Under the pieces are notes generated by a model that did no database searches, was not told the DNA's origin, and was given only the letters and a program-made list of their open reading frames with translations. Position numbers and translations under genes: made by a program. Positions 7,076 to 15,254 of a DNA stretch of 47,337 nucleotides are shown here, in pieces. Origin of the DNA: an uncultured Lachnospiraceae bacterium (GTDB taxonomy: Bacteria > Bacillota > Clostridia > Lachnospirales > Lachnospiraceae); contig URCR01000023.1 of the NCBI GenBank assembly GCA_900546325.1, forward strand, positions 1 to 47,337, in the 5' to 3' direction. Every line of letters begins with the position of its first letter. Position 1 is the stretch's first letter.

Positions 7076-7990
7076 TTAATTTTTGTTTTCCATTGTACTT
7101 TTCCATGCAGCTTTCTGCTCTTCCACGAGCTCAATGAACTTCTGCATTTCCTGAGTTACCCATTTACTTTTATGATAAAACAGCTGACTGTACATCACGA
7201 TCATCGGAAGGTCTGTCTGTACCTCCAGAAACTGCCCGCTTTCCAGTTCTTTCTTCACAGTAAATTCCGGAAGAAAAGAATAGCCCATTCCTTTTTTGAG
7301 CAGATGAATAATCGTCTCCGTATTTCCAATTTCCAGAATCGGAGTCATCTCCAGATCATGCTCTGAGAGCAGACGTTCCAATTCATATTGATATGCCGCG
7401 CCGGACTCGGTCAAAAGAAATGGCTTTGTCACCAGTTCATGGATCTGCATCTGTTTTGTCTGTTTACGCAGCGCTTCGGTCAACGTCACAAAAAGAATCC
7501 GCTCCTTTTGCTGAACCGCCCTATGCCATTCCGCATTGCAGATTTTCCGGTCCAACGTAAAAACGAGATCAATCTCATTGCTTTTTGCCATCTCCATCAA
7601 TTCCTGTGTTGTCCCCGATTTTATCACCATTTTCACCTTCGGATACCGCGCATAGAAGGAAAGTAACAGATCCGGCAAGAGCGCCGTGCAGACAGACTCT
7701 ACACCGCCGATCCGAAGTGTTCCGTCCGGCTCCTGCTTATCTTTTGCAAACAAACGCGCCTGGTTGGTCACCCGCATAATCTCATTTGCATAGGCGGTAA
7801 ATTCCATTCCCCTCTCCGTCAGCGAAACGCGCTTTCCGATCCGCTCAAACAAAGGTGTCCCAAGCTCCTTCTCAAGCTGCCTGACTTGTACTGTCACCGC
7901 CGACTGGGAATATCCGAGCTGTTCTGCTGCCTTTGAAAAATTCTGAGTCGCCGCCACCTTCAAAAATGTATTGATATTTCTTAATTCCAT
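7076..7990 (-). CDS. LysR-family regulator, divergent from the decarboxylase
   Basis: A 304-residue LysR-type regulator. Residues 1-60 form the winged helix (FLKVAATQNFSKAAEQLGYSQ..VTVQVRQLEKELG), then a linker helix and a two-lobed effector-binding domain (from about 87). The ATG at 7990 follows AGGAGG by 5 bases and gives the typical LysR start MELRNINTFLKVA; an upstream in-frame start at 8032 is less likely. It is transcribed away from the aromatic amino acid decarboxylase across a 219-base region containing dyads, the usual layout for a LysR protein that activates its neighbour. The effector is unknown; an aromatic amino acid is my inference. Confidence 0.9.
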   Translation of the reverse strand: MELRNINTFLKVAATQNFSKAAEQLGYSQSAVTVQVRQLEKELGTPLFERIGKRVSLTERGMEFTAYANEIMRVTNQARLFAKDKQEPDGTLRIGGVESVCTALLPDLLLSFYARYPKVKMVIKSGTTQELMEMAKSNEIDLVFTLDRKICNAEWHRAVQQKERILFVTLTEALRKQTKQMQIHELVTKPFLLTESGAAYQYELERLLSEHDLEMTPILEIGNTETIIHLLKKGMGYSFLPEFTVKKELESGQFLEVQTDLPMIVMYSQLFYHKSKWVTQEMQKFIELVEEQKAAWKSTMENKN

Positions 7991-8039
7991 CTGCTCCTCC
8001 TGGATCATATGCAAGTTTTCGTTTCCTCTCACATCCTAT

Positions 8040-8080
8040 TATGAATATTTTTCATATATCTTATAAAATTTATGAATTTT
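8040..8080. promoter_or_regulatory. Candidate LysR operator with two dyads
   Basis: TATGAA-5-TTCATA (8040-8056) and AAAATT-4-AATTTT (8065-8080) are inverted repeats, and TTATGAAT occurs twice about 31 bases apart, three helical turns. The second dyad touches the -35 box of the decarboxylase promoter. This fits recognition and activation sites of LysR proteins. Confidence 0.55.
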
Positions 8081-8106
8081 ACGGATAGTTAAAAGTAGTA
8101 TACAAT
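8078..8106 (+). promoter_or_regulatory. Promoter of the decarboxylase gene
   Basis: TTTACG (8078-8083), 17-base spacer, TACAAT (8101-8106). The weak -35 suits a gene that needs an activator. The predicted leader of about 95 bases contains a 6-bp hairpin (8150-8155 with 8166-8171). Confidence 0.5.
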
Positions 8107-8209
8107 AAAGTCACATAGGCGTAAAGACTTTTATTTACCGCCGGATAGATGCGAGCATTCCACCACTCGCAGATTCATTGATTTTAATATTGGAAAGGAA
8201 GTATCATTT

Positions 8210-9655
8210 ATGCTAAACAGTGAAAATGTTTTAAATAGCGCACAATTAGAAGAAGTAATCAAAAACTTTGTACACACATTCTGCCGTGAAAAACACGATA
8301 TCCACTCTCAGAAAGTGACATGGTATACCGACGAAGAACAGTCTCAGAAAATCAAACAGATTGGAATTCCAAAAGACGGCCGCCCGGTTGATGACGTTGT
8401 CGCGGAGATGTCAGAAGAAGTCTACCGTTACCGCGGGGATGCCAACCATCCAAGATTTTTCGGATTTGTCCCGGGACCTGCCTCCTCTATCTCTTGGCTT
8501 GGTGATATTATGACTTCCGCCTACAATATCCACGCCGGCGGAAGCAAACTGGCTCCGATGATAAACTGCATCGAACAGGAAGTACTCCACTGGCTCTGTG
8601 AGCAGGTCGGTTTCACTGAAAATCCAGGCGGTGTCTTCGTCAGCGGCGGCTCTATGGCAAACATCACAGCTCTTACCGCTGCCCGCGATCACAAACTGAC
8701 AGACGAGACGATGCATCTTGGAGTTGCCTATATTTCCGACCAGACACACAGCTCTGTGGCAAAGGGCCTCAGAATCATTGGAATCCCTGACAGCCGGATC
8801 CGCAAGATTCCTACAAACGACGCGTTCCAGATGCAGACAGACGTATTGGAAACCCAGATTCAGACAGATATTGAAAATGGCCTGATTCCATTTGTTGTAA
8901 TCGGAACTGCCGGGACAACAAATACAGGAAGTATCGATCCATTGGAAGAACTCGCCGCAATCTGTTCTAAATATGAATTATGGTTCCACATTGACGGTGC
9001 CTATGGCGCTTCCGTCCTTTTAAGCCCGAAATATCGTCATCTGCTGAAAGGGACAGAACTTGCCGACAGCATCAGCTGGGATGCCCACAAATGGCTGTTT
9101 CAGACTTATGGATGTGCAATGGTACTCGTCAAAGACATTAAACATCTGTTCCACAGCTTCCATGTAAATCCGGAATATTTAAAAGATATCGAAAGCGATG
9201 CTGACCATATCAATACATGGGATATCGGAATGGAGCTGACACGCCCCGCACGGGGATTAAAACTTTGGCTGACACTGCAAGTGCTCGGCACAGATTTGAT
9301 CGGAAGCGCGATCGAGCATGGATTCGATCTTGCGGTCTGGGCAGAGGAGGCTCTTAAAGAACTGGATCACTGGGAAATCGTATCCAACGCCCAGCTTGCA
9401 ATGGTAAATTTCCGCTACACTTCTGAGGACCTTACCGCAGAAGAGACAGATTTTCTCAACGAGCGGATCTCGGAGCGGATTCTTGCAAGCGGTTATGCAG
9501 CCATCTTCACAACCGTTTTAAACGGCAAAAAAGTGCTGAGGATCTGCGCCCTTCATCCGGAGACCACAAGAGATGATATGCGGACAACCATCCATATGCT
9601 GGATACATTTGCAAGGGAAATCCACTCTGCAATGAAACAGGAACAAGTGCTTTAA
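8210..9655 (+). CDS. tdc: Aromatic L-amino acid (tryptophan) decarboxylase
   Basis: A 481-residue group II PLP decarboxylase. It converts an aromatic amino acid to its amine (tryptophan to tryptamine, phenylalanine to phenethylamine) plus CO2. Key residues are present: the aromatic pocket RFFGFVPGPASS (82-93), His180 in SDQTHSS that stacks on PLP, Asp262 in HIDGAYG and the Schiff-base Lys294 in SWDAHKW. From memory the sequence is very close to the structurally studied R. gnavus tryptophan decarboxylase over its whole length, including long blocks such as SISWDAHKWLFQTYGCAM. The enzyme is cytoplasmic. A GGAAAGGAAG site precedes the ATG. No transporter is adjacent, so amine export must use other genes. 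Substrate range cannot be read from the sequence. Confidence 0.92.
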   Translation: MLNSENVLNSAQLEEVIKNFVHTFCREKHDIHSQKVTWYTDEEQSQKIKQIGIPKDGRPVDDVVAEMSEEVYRYRGDANHPRFFGFVPGPASSISWLGDIMTSAYNIHAGGSKLAPMINCIEQEVLHWLCEQVGFTENPGGVFVSGGSMANITALTAARDHKLTDETMHLGVAYISDQTHSSVAKGLRIIGIPDSRIRKIPTNDAFQMQTDVLETQIQTDIENGLIPFVVIGTAGTTNTGSIDPLEELAAICSKYELWFHIDGAYGASVLLSPKYRHLLKGTELADSISWDAHKWLFQTYGCAMVLVKDIKHLFHSFHVNPEYLKDIESDADHINTWDIGMELTRPARGLKLWLTLQVLGTDLIGSAIEHGFDLAVWAEEALKELDHWEIVSNAQLAMVNFRYTSEDLTAEETDFLNERISERILASGYAAIFTTVLNGKKVLRICALHPETTRDDMRTTIHMLDTFAREIHSAMKQEQVL

Positions 9656-9685
9656 CCCGCATTATCATTGTTTTGGACATAAGAA

Positions 9686-9743
9686 CTGCCGCAGGCCAGA
9701 TCTTCCCTCCTCCAAAAGAGGATTGATTTCTGTCCTGCGGCAG
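9686..9743. terminator. Hairpin between convergent genes
   Basis: A perfect 10-bp GC-rich stem (9686-9695 with 9734-9743) with a 38-base loop lies between the convergent decarboxylase and HAD genes. It may stop transcription from both sides, although the T-runs are weak. Confidence 0.55.
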
Positions 9744-9779
9744 TATTGTGATTCATATGAAATTTTCTGGTCTTATTAT

Positions 9780-10589
9780 TTACAGTAGATAATCATTGAT
9801 TGCTTTTGCTGCTCCGTCATTGTCCGCAGTGGCGGTCACAGCTTTCGCGATACTTTTGATTTCTTCGTTTGCATTTCCCATTGCCACCGGAAATCCGACT
9901 TTTTCCAGCATAGAAAAGTCATTCGCATTGTCGCCGACAGCCATAACCTGAGAAAGCGAAACAGCAAGTTCCTTGCAGAGTGCTTCCAATGCCCGTCCCT
10001 TGTTTGCCTCTCCCTGTGTGATCTCAATATATCCACTCGTAGAGACTGCCATCTCCAGAGCCGCAAACTGTTCTAATGACTTTTGCAACTCCAAAAGCTT
10101 TTTTTCATCTCTCGAAAAGATCTGAATCTTCTCCACCGGCTTTTCTCCATCCCTCAGCCATGCATACATATCTTTCTTTACTTTATGTGCCTTAAAGTCT
10201 CTGTGATAAGCCACATATCGGTATGCCGCCTGCAGAAAAGAATTGTCATAGCATTTTCCTTCCTGATGAATCGCCACTCCAACTTCTTCCCCGCATTTTT
10301 TTAGAATCGCACAGGCAGTCTGATTCGTGATCAGCCTCCGGTACAATATTTTCTGCCCTTTCAAATCATAAACTTTTGCACCATTGGATGTGATGATATA
10401 GTTGATTCCTTCTATCCTGCGTAATTTTGCCGGAAGCCCTTCCAGGCACCTCCCCGTAACCGGAACAATAACAATTCCTTTTTTCGCTGCCGCTTCCAAT
10501 GCTTTTTTCGTCTTCTCTGACACTTTATGTCTGCTGTTTACCACAGTCTCATCCATATCTACCGCCAATAATTTTATTTCCATGTCCAT
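9780..10589 (-). CDS. Cof-type HAD-superfamily phosphatase
   Basis: A 269-residue HAD hydrolase of the Cof/YbjI type that removes phosphate from small metabolites such as sugar phosphates or flavin nucleotides. Motif I is DMDET (near residue 11, the nucleophile and acid/base Asp), motif II is VTGR, and motif III/IV is GDNANDFSML followed by GNANEE. The middle cap domain is type C2. The gene starts 15 bases after the brnQ stop, so the two are probably one transcript. An ATG two codons on (MEIKLLAVD) is an equally good start; the ribosome binding site is weak. Confidence 0.85.
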   Translation of the reverse strand: MDMEIKLLAVDMDETVVNSRHKVSEKTKKALEAAAKKGIVIVPVTGRCLEGLPAKLRRIEGINYIITSNGAKVYDLKGQKILYRRLITNQTACAILKKCGEEVGVAIHQEGKCYDNSFLQAAYRYVAYHRDFKAHKVKKDMYAWLRDGEKPVEKIQIFSRDEKKLLELQKSLEQFAALEMAVSTSGYIEITQGEANKGRALEALCKELAVSLSQVMAVGDNANDFSMLEKVGFPVAMGNANEEIKSIAKAVTATADNDGAAKAINDYLL

Positions 10590-10604
10590 TCCAGCTTTCT
10601 TCTC

Positions 10605-11936
10605 TTAATTTTTTCCTTCTTGCTTTCTTCTCCAGAACGGAAGAAACCCAAGCGCCGCTCCGCACACTGCCGGAACGATCCACCCCAGATGCAGATGGTA
10701 CATCGGAAGTTTTTGTCCCCATTCTGTCAGAATTCCAAGACTCACTCCTACGCTGTCCATCGCATTGATAAATGCAACGGCAAATGCTGCGATCATACTG
10801 AGCATATATACCATCTTCCTGTCCTCAATCCACTTTCGTCCAAAAGAAAGTACAATCAAAACGATCAGTACCGGATAGATCATCATCAGCACCGGTTGGG
10901 ATACCGCAATCAGATAAGACAGCCCCACGTTGCTGACCGCGAAACTAAACAGACATACAATCGCAGTAATTCTGCGGTAGGATACCGACGGCAGCAGTTC
11001 GTGAAAATAGTCGGCAAACGAGGTTGTAAGCCCGATCGAGGTTGTCATACAGGCAAGAAAAACCGATGCCCCAAGTACGATTCCTCCTGCAGGGCCAAGC
11101 AGGTCACTTGCCACTGCATGCAGAAGTGCTCCTCCATTTGCAAACGCAGTGCGTGTCGTCGCACCTATATAGGTAAGCATATAGTAGACTCCACTTAGAA
11201 TCGCCACTGCCCCGATCCCCGAAAGGATCGTGTATTTCACAACATTTTTCCGTTCTTTTATCTGAAACCCGGTCACCGCATTGATAATAATAATTGCAAA
11301 TACCGGTCCCGCCGGTCCATCCAGTGCATTATACCCTTCGATCATCCCTTTAAAAAACGCAATATCCTGATACTCCCCCGTCGCTTTCTGAATGGGTCCA
11401 TACTGTACAACATTTCCGGATTTGTCTGCAAAAACACAGACAAGGTAAAGCACAATAATGCTTATGATCAGTATCGGTGTCATATATTTCCCGATAATAT
11501 CCACAATTTTACTTGGGTTCCCGCTAAGGTAATATGTCAGCCCAAAAAATGCGGCTGTCACAATCAGTGAAACAATCCATGTATACTGCTGCTGCACATA
11601 AGGGCGGACTGCCAGTTCGTAAGATACACTTCCTGTTCTTGGCAGTGCAAAGAGCGGTCCGATCAATAGATACACGGTCACAGATAATAATAATGAAAAT
11701 TTTCTGCTCACAAGATCTCCCAGGTCCATGATTTTATTTCCCACCAGTACAACTGCAATCATTCCAAGCAAGGCAATCCCTGCATCTGTCAGAATAAATC
11801 CGGCAAGCGCCTGCAAATAATTCTCTCCCGCAAGCTGCCCCATCGCCGGCGGAAAAATCATGTTGCCCGCCCCAAAGAACACGGCAAACAATGTCAGTGT
11901 CAAGGACAACACTTGTTTCATCTTCAACTTTTCCAT
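10605..11936 (-). CDS. brnQ: Branched-chain amino acid transporter BrnQ
   Basis: A 443-residue membrane protein of the LIVCS family, which imports leucine, isoleucine and valine with Na+ or H+. About 12 hydrophobic segments are visible. The N-terminal signature FFGAGNMIFPPAMG (about 20-33) is typical, and the later blocks (GPLFALPRTGSVSYE, ITGFQIKER-like, TTSIGLTTSFADYF) match the family. The start follows AGGAGAG by 6 bases. It leads a two-gene unit with the HAD phosphatase. Cells that ferment amino acids by Stickland-like reactions often carry several such transporters; no regulatory leader (T-box or leucine-responsive site) is seen upstream. Confidence 0.92.
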   Translation of the reverse strand: MEKLKMKQVLSLTLTLFAVFFGAGNMIFPPAMGQLAGENYLQALAGFILTDAGIALLGMIAVVLVGNKIMDLGDLVSRKFSLLLSVTVYLLIGPLFALPRTGSVSYELAVRPYVQQQYTWIVSLIVTAAFFGLTYYLSGNPSKIVDIIGKYMTPILIISIIVLYLVCVFADKSGNVVQYGPIQKATGEYQDIAFFKGMIEGYNALDGPAGPVFAIIIINAVTGFQIKERKNVVKYTILSGIGAVAILSGVYYMLTYIGATTRTAFANGGALLHAVASDLLGPAGGIVLGASVFLACMTTSIGLTTSFADYFHELLPSVSYRRITAIVCLFSFAVSNVGLSYLIAVSQPVLMMIYPVLIVLIVLSFGRKWIEDRKMVYMLSMIAAFAVAFINAMDSVGVSLGILTEWGQKLPMYHLHLGWIVPAVCGAALGFLPFWRRKQEGKN

Positions 11937-11964
11937 ATGTTACTCTCCTATATTTTTCTTATGT

Positions 11965-12185
11965 GCTCCCATTTTTTGATACTTTCCAAGCTAAAGCAGG
12001 AGGATTCTTGCTTCAACCACTACTGCATCAGCAGTCCTTTGTGATTCTGATATCCACAGCAGGAACAGATCTGGGAGCTCGGATACATGGTTGATATCCG
12101 GATAATGTCATTTCCCTCCCATGTGGCTTTATATTCAAGCATGTCAAAAAGCTTAAACCATGGTAACGGAAAATTGTCTCTAAAA
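11965..12185 (-). pseudogene. Remnant of an IS200/IS605-family TnpB gene
   Basis: Read in one minus-strand frame, 12185 down to 12020 gives the C-terminal part of TnpB: FDMLEYKATWEGNDIIRIS, then MYPSSQICSCCGYQNHKG, the first half of its zinc ribbon. The second half (CxxC, HDRD) is missing and the frame stops at 12020. After the stop, the same frame gives WLKQESSCF, like the tail often seen at the right end of these elements. So the end of an insertion sequence survives with an internal deletion. TnpB is the RNA-guided ancestor of Cas12; this copy is dead. Identification is by motif memory. Confidence 0.6.
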
Positions 12186-12284
12186 TATCATCAAATTTCC
12201 GCTTTGTCAACTATATCTCTCATTCCTCCTCGGGTTTCTCTGCCGTCTTCCTGTTTTTGCCTGTCTCTATACGCAAAATAATTG

Positions 12285-12313
12285 TTGCCACCTTTTTGGG
12301 AAACTGTTATGAT
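12285..12313 (+). promoter_or_regulatory. Promoter of bioY
   Basis: TTGCCA (12285-12290), 17-base spacer, TATGAT (12308-12313): one mismatch in each box. A convincing BirA operator was not found. Confidence 0.65.
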
Positions 12314-12367
12314 AAAGACCGTAAGAAAAGACTGTATATCAGATTTCACAATAAGAAAGGATCACAA

Positions 12368-12940
12368 ATGAAAAAGAAAAACTGGAAAGTACAAGACCTC
12401 ACTCTATGTGCACTTTTTACTGCCCTGACTGCAATCGGCGCATTTATTCAAATCAATATCCCCGTAGAACCCATTCCAATGCACTTCACACTGCAATTTT
12501 TCTTTGCACTGCTGGCGGGGTTTCTGCTTGGTGGAAAGCTTGGCAGTTTAAGTATCGGCATCTATCTGATGATCGGGCTCTGCGGCGTTCCGATCTTCGC
12601 ATCCGGAGGCGGACCATCCTACTTATTAAAACCAACTTTCGGCTTTTTACTCGGATTTTTCTTTGCCGCGGGTGTTGTCGGAATGCTGACTGACCGTTTT
12701 GCCCCGAAGCGCTTTCGCACTTACTTTTTCATCTCCATGGCAGGGCTCTTTGTGATGTACTTATCCGGCAACCTCTATTTCTACTTTGTCAGCAACTACA
12801 TCGCACACATTACCGTATCGTGGAAAATTGTTCTGATCAACTGCTTCCTTTTGACTGTAGCAGGAGATTTTGTTCTGTGCGTGCTATCGGCAATTGCTGC
12901 GCAGCGACTGACCATTATTATGAGGAAAATTTTACATTAA
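12368..12940 (+). CDS. bioY: Biotin transporter BioY (ECF S-component)
   Basis: A 190-residue integral membrane protein that binds biotin outside the cell and, with an energy-coupling module (EcfAAT, not in the window), imports it. Six hydrophobic segments are visible. Family marks are ALFTALTAIGAFIQI and PVEPIPMHFTLQ near the N-terminus, and GGPSYLLKPTFGFLLGF (about 78-94). The ATG at 12368 follows AAAGGA; the frame is open to 12257 but those extra 37 codons contain the promoter. A terminator follows the gene. The organism is thus likely a biotin scavenger. Confidence 0.92.
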   Translation: MKKKNWKVQDLTLCALFTALTAIGAFIQINIPVEPIPMHFTLQFFFALLAGFLLGGKLGSLSIGIYLMIGLCGVPIFASGGGPSYLLKPTFGFLLGFFFAAGVVGMLTDRFAPKRFRTYFFISMAGLFVMYLSGNLYFYFVSNYIAHITVSWKIVLINCFLLTVAGDFVLCVLSAIAAQRLTIIMRKILH

Positions 12941-12950
12941 ATCCATTCAG

Positions 12951-12976
12951 GCTGAGGTATCATTCCTCAGCTTTTT
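12951..12976 (+). terminator. Terminator of bioY
   Basis: GCTGAGG (12951-12957) pairs with CCTCAGC (12965-12971), loop of 7, then five T. Confidence 0.85.
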
Positions 12977-13015
12977 CTCTGAGAAATTCACAAATTAGTT
13001 TTTATCACGTTTTCC

Positions 13016-13465
13016 TTATAATCGCAAAATATACTTATAGGCATTTTCCCCCGGATGAGTATAATATCCCTTCTCAATCCTATCCAGTTCATAACCACAA
13101 TCTTCAAAAACTTTTTGCATTGCCTTATTAGATACTCTTGTTTCTCCGCAAAAATATTTCACTTCACCTTGGCCCATTTCTTTTGTGACATGATTCAATA
13201 ATTGATGTGCAAGTCCTTGCTTTCTCTTATCCGGATGAATTGCAATGCTCATAATCTTTACATAATCTTTTTCTCCACTCCAATTGTAAACAAAAATTTC
13301 CCCTGCTATTTTTTCGCCATCCAATAACGCGTAATAAATTGCCCGCTCGTCTTCTAATAACTTGCGCCAGTCTCCCTCTTCCCAAAAATCTGTCGGAAAA
13401 CAAAGTTGATCGAACTCCATCATCTCTTTCATCCATGTTATATTTAATTCTCTTAGTGTCATCAT
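13016..13465 (-). CDS. GNAT-family N-acetyltransferase (RimI-like)
   Basis: A 149-residue GNAT acetyltransferase that moves an acetyl group from acetyl-CoA to an amine, perhaps a protein N-terminus or small molecule. The core is intact: the beta-4 strand VKIMSIAIHP, then the acetyl-CoA loop DKRKQGLAHQLL (R/Q-x-x-G-x-A variant), and the C-terminal NKAMQKVFEDCGY. I chose the ATG at 13465, which follows GGAG by 7 bases; a TTG at 13483 would add six residues. It lies 33 bases downstream of a small membrane protein gene on the same strand, likely in one transcript, and is convergent with bioY. Substrate unknown. Confidence 0.82.
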   Translation of the reverse strand: MMTLRELNITWMKEMMEFDQLCFPTDFWEEGDWRKLLEDERAIYYALLDGEKIAGEIFVYNWSGEKDYVKIMSIAIHPDKRKQGLAHQLLNHVTKEMGQGEVKYFCGETRVSNKAMQKVFEDCGYELDRIEKGYYTHPGENAYKYILRL

Positions 13466-13498
13466 CGTTTTGCTCCATAACAATACTCTATCGAAGGT

Positions 13499-13942
13499 CT
13501 ACTCACATTCTTCTATCTGATATACAAATCCACGTTCCATATTCGGATAGTAATGTACAAGAACGAAATCTCCTTCTTGAAAACCTTTTGTACTTCTTTC
13601 ACCGATTACAATTTCCTTCCTCCCATTCCCTCTTATGTATATTGTGTCGTTTGTAACTTTGAAAATCGTACCTTTATCTTCTATATATTTTCCACTTACT
13701 ACCAGTGGCAAATCCTTCATAGACGGAATTACAATTTCACCTACACAAAGCAGGAAAAAGAAAATCAGTAAAACAAGATATCCCCTCTCGATGCATTTTC
13801 TGATTTTCTTTGACGTAATTGTCCTTAATGTTTTCTCCCAGTTGATGAGAGGCAGTTTTTTATATAATTTCCGTGCGACAGAAAAAGCTGCCACACAGAG
13901 AACCACATCTAATATGTAATACCATATTGCTGTTATGATCAT
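13499..13942 (-). CDS. Small membrane protein of unknown function
   Basis: I do not recognise this 147-residue protein. Two membrane segments are visible (about 4-20 and 53-72), joined by a basic cytosolic loop. The C-terminal half (about 80-147) is a soluble, beta-rich domain with the pattern YIRGNGRKEIVIGE and GDFVLVHYYPN, reminiscent of an OB or SH3-like barrel as in NfeD-type proteins, facing outward if the first helix starts inside. It precedes the acetyltransferase gene by 33 bases. No function is suggested by the context. Confidence 0.65.
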   Translation of the reverse strand: MIITAIWYYILDVVLCVAAFSVARKLYKKLPLINWEKTLRTITSKKIRKCIERGYLVLLIFFFLLCVGEIVIPSMKDLPLVVSGKYIEDKGTIFKVTNDTIYIRGNGRKEIVIGERSTKGFQEGDFVLVHYYPNMERGFVYQIEECE

Positions 13943-13947
13943 TTTTC

Positions 13948-14322
13948 CCCTTTCCCTGATTCCTTCTATCTAAAATCCACTTTGTTTATATAGATGGATG
14001 TCAGGCTCATTATCGCATTCTACAGTAAGTTTCAGTCCTACAACTCCATTTTTCTCAGTCCAACAGCTTATGTTCTCAAAGAAAGTAGTCCAAATTCCTC
14101 TGTTCTGATATTCCTTCAAAAATTTCCAGTGTTTCCTTATGCCTTCCCACTTCACGGGCAGGTTCCAGATAATGGTAGAGGGTTCCCTCATCCCTTACTG
14201 CAATCGTCAGAACGATAATTTTTTCTTCCTGCAAAGCATATCCATCTAGATACTCCGCAACACATGACTATGGGGATATCCTTTAGCTGATAAAGTATAC
14301 CCATAAATCGGATATATCAGCG
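13948..14322 (-). pseudogene. Decayed fused copy of the neighbouring acetyltransferase and phosphorylase genes
   Basis: The 3' part (13948-14126) is a degraded copy of the end of the acetyltransferase gene around 14790-14970, sharing for example HLYK and LTVECDNE with only scattered changes. At about 14126 it switches abruptly to sequence matching the nucleoside phosphorylase gene (15567-15662, then 15783-15890 after a deletion). Neither part is complete. This looks like an old tandem duplication of the phosphorylase-acetyltransferase pair, later reduced by internal deletions and point changes. A 73-codon open frame across the junction lacks a ribosome binding site and is not expected to be a gene. 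Confidence 0.75.
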
Positions 14323-14742
14323 TCGGCAACAAAACGGTCAAAGTCGCTCTGATACAAACGATCTTAAATAACCCGATACTGATCAAATTCGCTCTCCGCA
14401 AAAGATTTTGAGATTACGGCTGTAACTTTACCATTGTTCTGCAAGACTTCCTCATCATTGAATTGCAGGAACGCATCCAGTTTGGAAGCCCAATCTGCCA
14501 TCGTCATGGGAATATGTCGCCGTGCCTGTCTTGTAGCGCAATCCAGATACATTGTGACAATCTCGTTAAGCTCCTGCATTTCGCCCTTAGATAAATAAAT
14601 TCTTTGCAATTGACACATCCGCTTTTACAATAATAAAACTTATATTGATAGGCTTTTCCGTTATCTGCAACTTGTGCAAAATTTGCACAAGTTGAATCAT
14701 CAGATAATTCGCCGCTTTCATAGACATTTTTCAAATATTTTC
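14322..14742 (-). pseudogene. Broken RhuM-family gene
   Basis: Two frames together encode parts of a RhuM-type protein. The first, from about 14742, carries the N-terminal pattern KYLKNVYESGELSDDSTCA, then NFAQVADNGK. After a deletion of the middle and a frame change, the second (ending at 14364) carries the C-terminal pattern YLSKGEMQELNEIVTMYLD and MADWASKLDAFLQFN. That frame hits TAA where the family reads a Gln codon, and then continues in frame with DRLYQSDFDRFV. So the gene has lost its centre and gained a stop. RhuM genes are often carried by genomic islands and prophages; their function is poorly known. Confidence 0.65.
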
Positions 14743-15236
14743 GCCATATAATATTCATCAACAAACTTTCCATGAACAAACATCGCCTTTTCCCTGATTC
14801 CTTCTATCTGAAACCCATTTCGTTTATATAGATGGATGGCAGTCTCATTATCGCATTCCACAGTAAGTTCCAGTCTTACAACTCCATTTTTCTCAGCCCA
14901 ACGGCTTATATGTTCAAAGAAGGTAGTCCCAATTCCTTTCTTCTGATATCCTTTCAAAATTCCCACAACGATATATGCTGTATGAAAAATTCTTTGAAAT
15001 CTTCCCCTCTCTGCCCGAATATAGCCTACAATCTTACCATCTTCTTCCGCGATTTGCAGGAAGTCTCCACCGCCAATGACATGATTTTCAATGTCTTCTC
15101 TCAGTTCCTTGGAATTCGTACATTTCTTTCGTTCATCTGGCTCATACATCATAAAATGTGTTTCATTATCCAGCTTATTTAAGAAATCCCAAAATGACTG
15201 TATTTCTTCTGCCTGTAAATCTTTGTACGCGATCAT
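14718..15236 (-). CDS. GNAT-family N-acetyltransferase
   Basis: A 172-residue acetyltransferase of the RimJ/RimI/SpeG-like type. The acetyl-CoA site is the block GILKGYQKKGIGTTFFEHI (Q-x-x-G-x-G/T), preceded by strand TAYIVVGI and followed by LELTVECDNETAIHLYKRNGF and the end motif DEYYMAKIF. I chose ATG 15236, nine bases after AAGGA; a GTG at 15254 directly abuts the phosphorylase stop. The last residues (IFEKCL) overlap the broken RhuM gene in another frame, so the natural C-terminus may have been altered by the rearrangement. It is translationally close to the phosphorylase and likely co-transcribed. Substrate unknown. Confidence 0.82.
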   Translation of the reverse strand: MIAYKDLQAEEIQSFWDFLNKLDNETHFMMYEPDERKKCTNSKELREDIENHVIGGGDFLQIAEEDGKIVGYIRAERGRFQRIFHTAYIVVGILKGYQKKGIGTTFFEHISRWAEKNGVVRLELTVECDNETAIHLYKRNGFQIEGIREKAMFVHGKFVDEYYMAKIFEKCL

Positions 15237-15254
15237 CTTTCCATTTCCTTTCAC

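Noticed and set aside
9686..9743. GC-rich inverted repeat as a transposon end
   Set aside because: No transposase or target duplication is near; it lies between convergent genes, as a terminator would.
12281..12313. BirA operator before bioY
   Set aside because: The half-sites match the firmicute consensus poorly; the stretch is explained by the promoter boxes.
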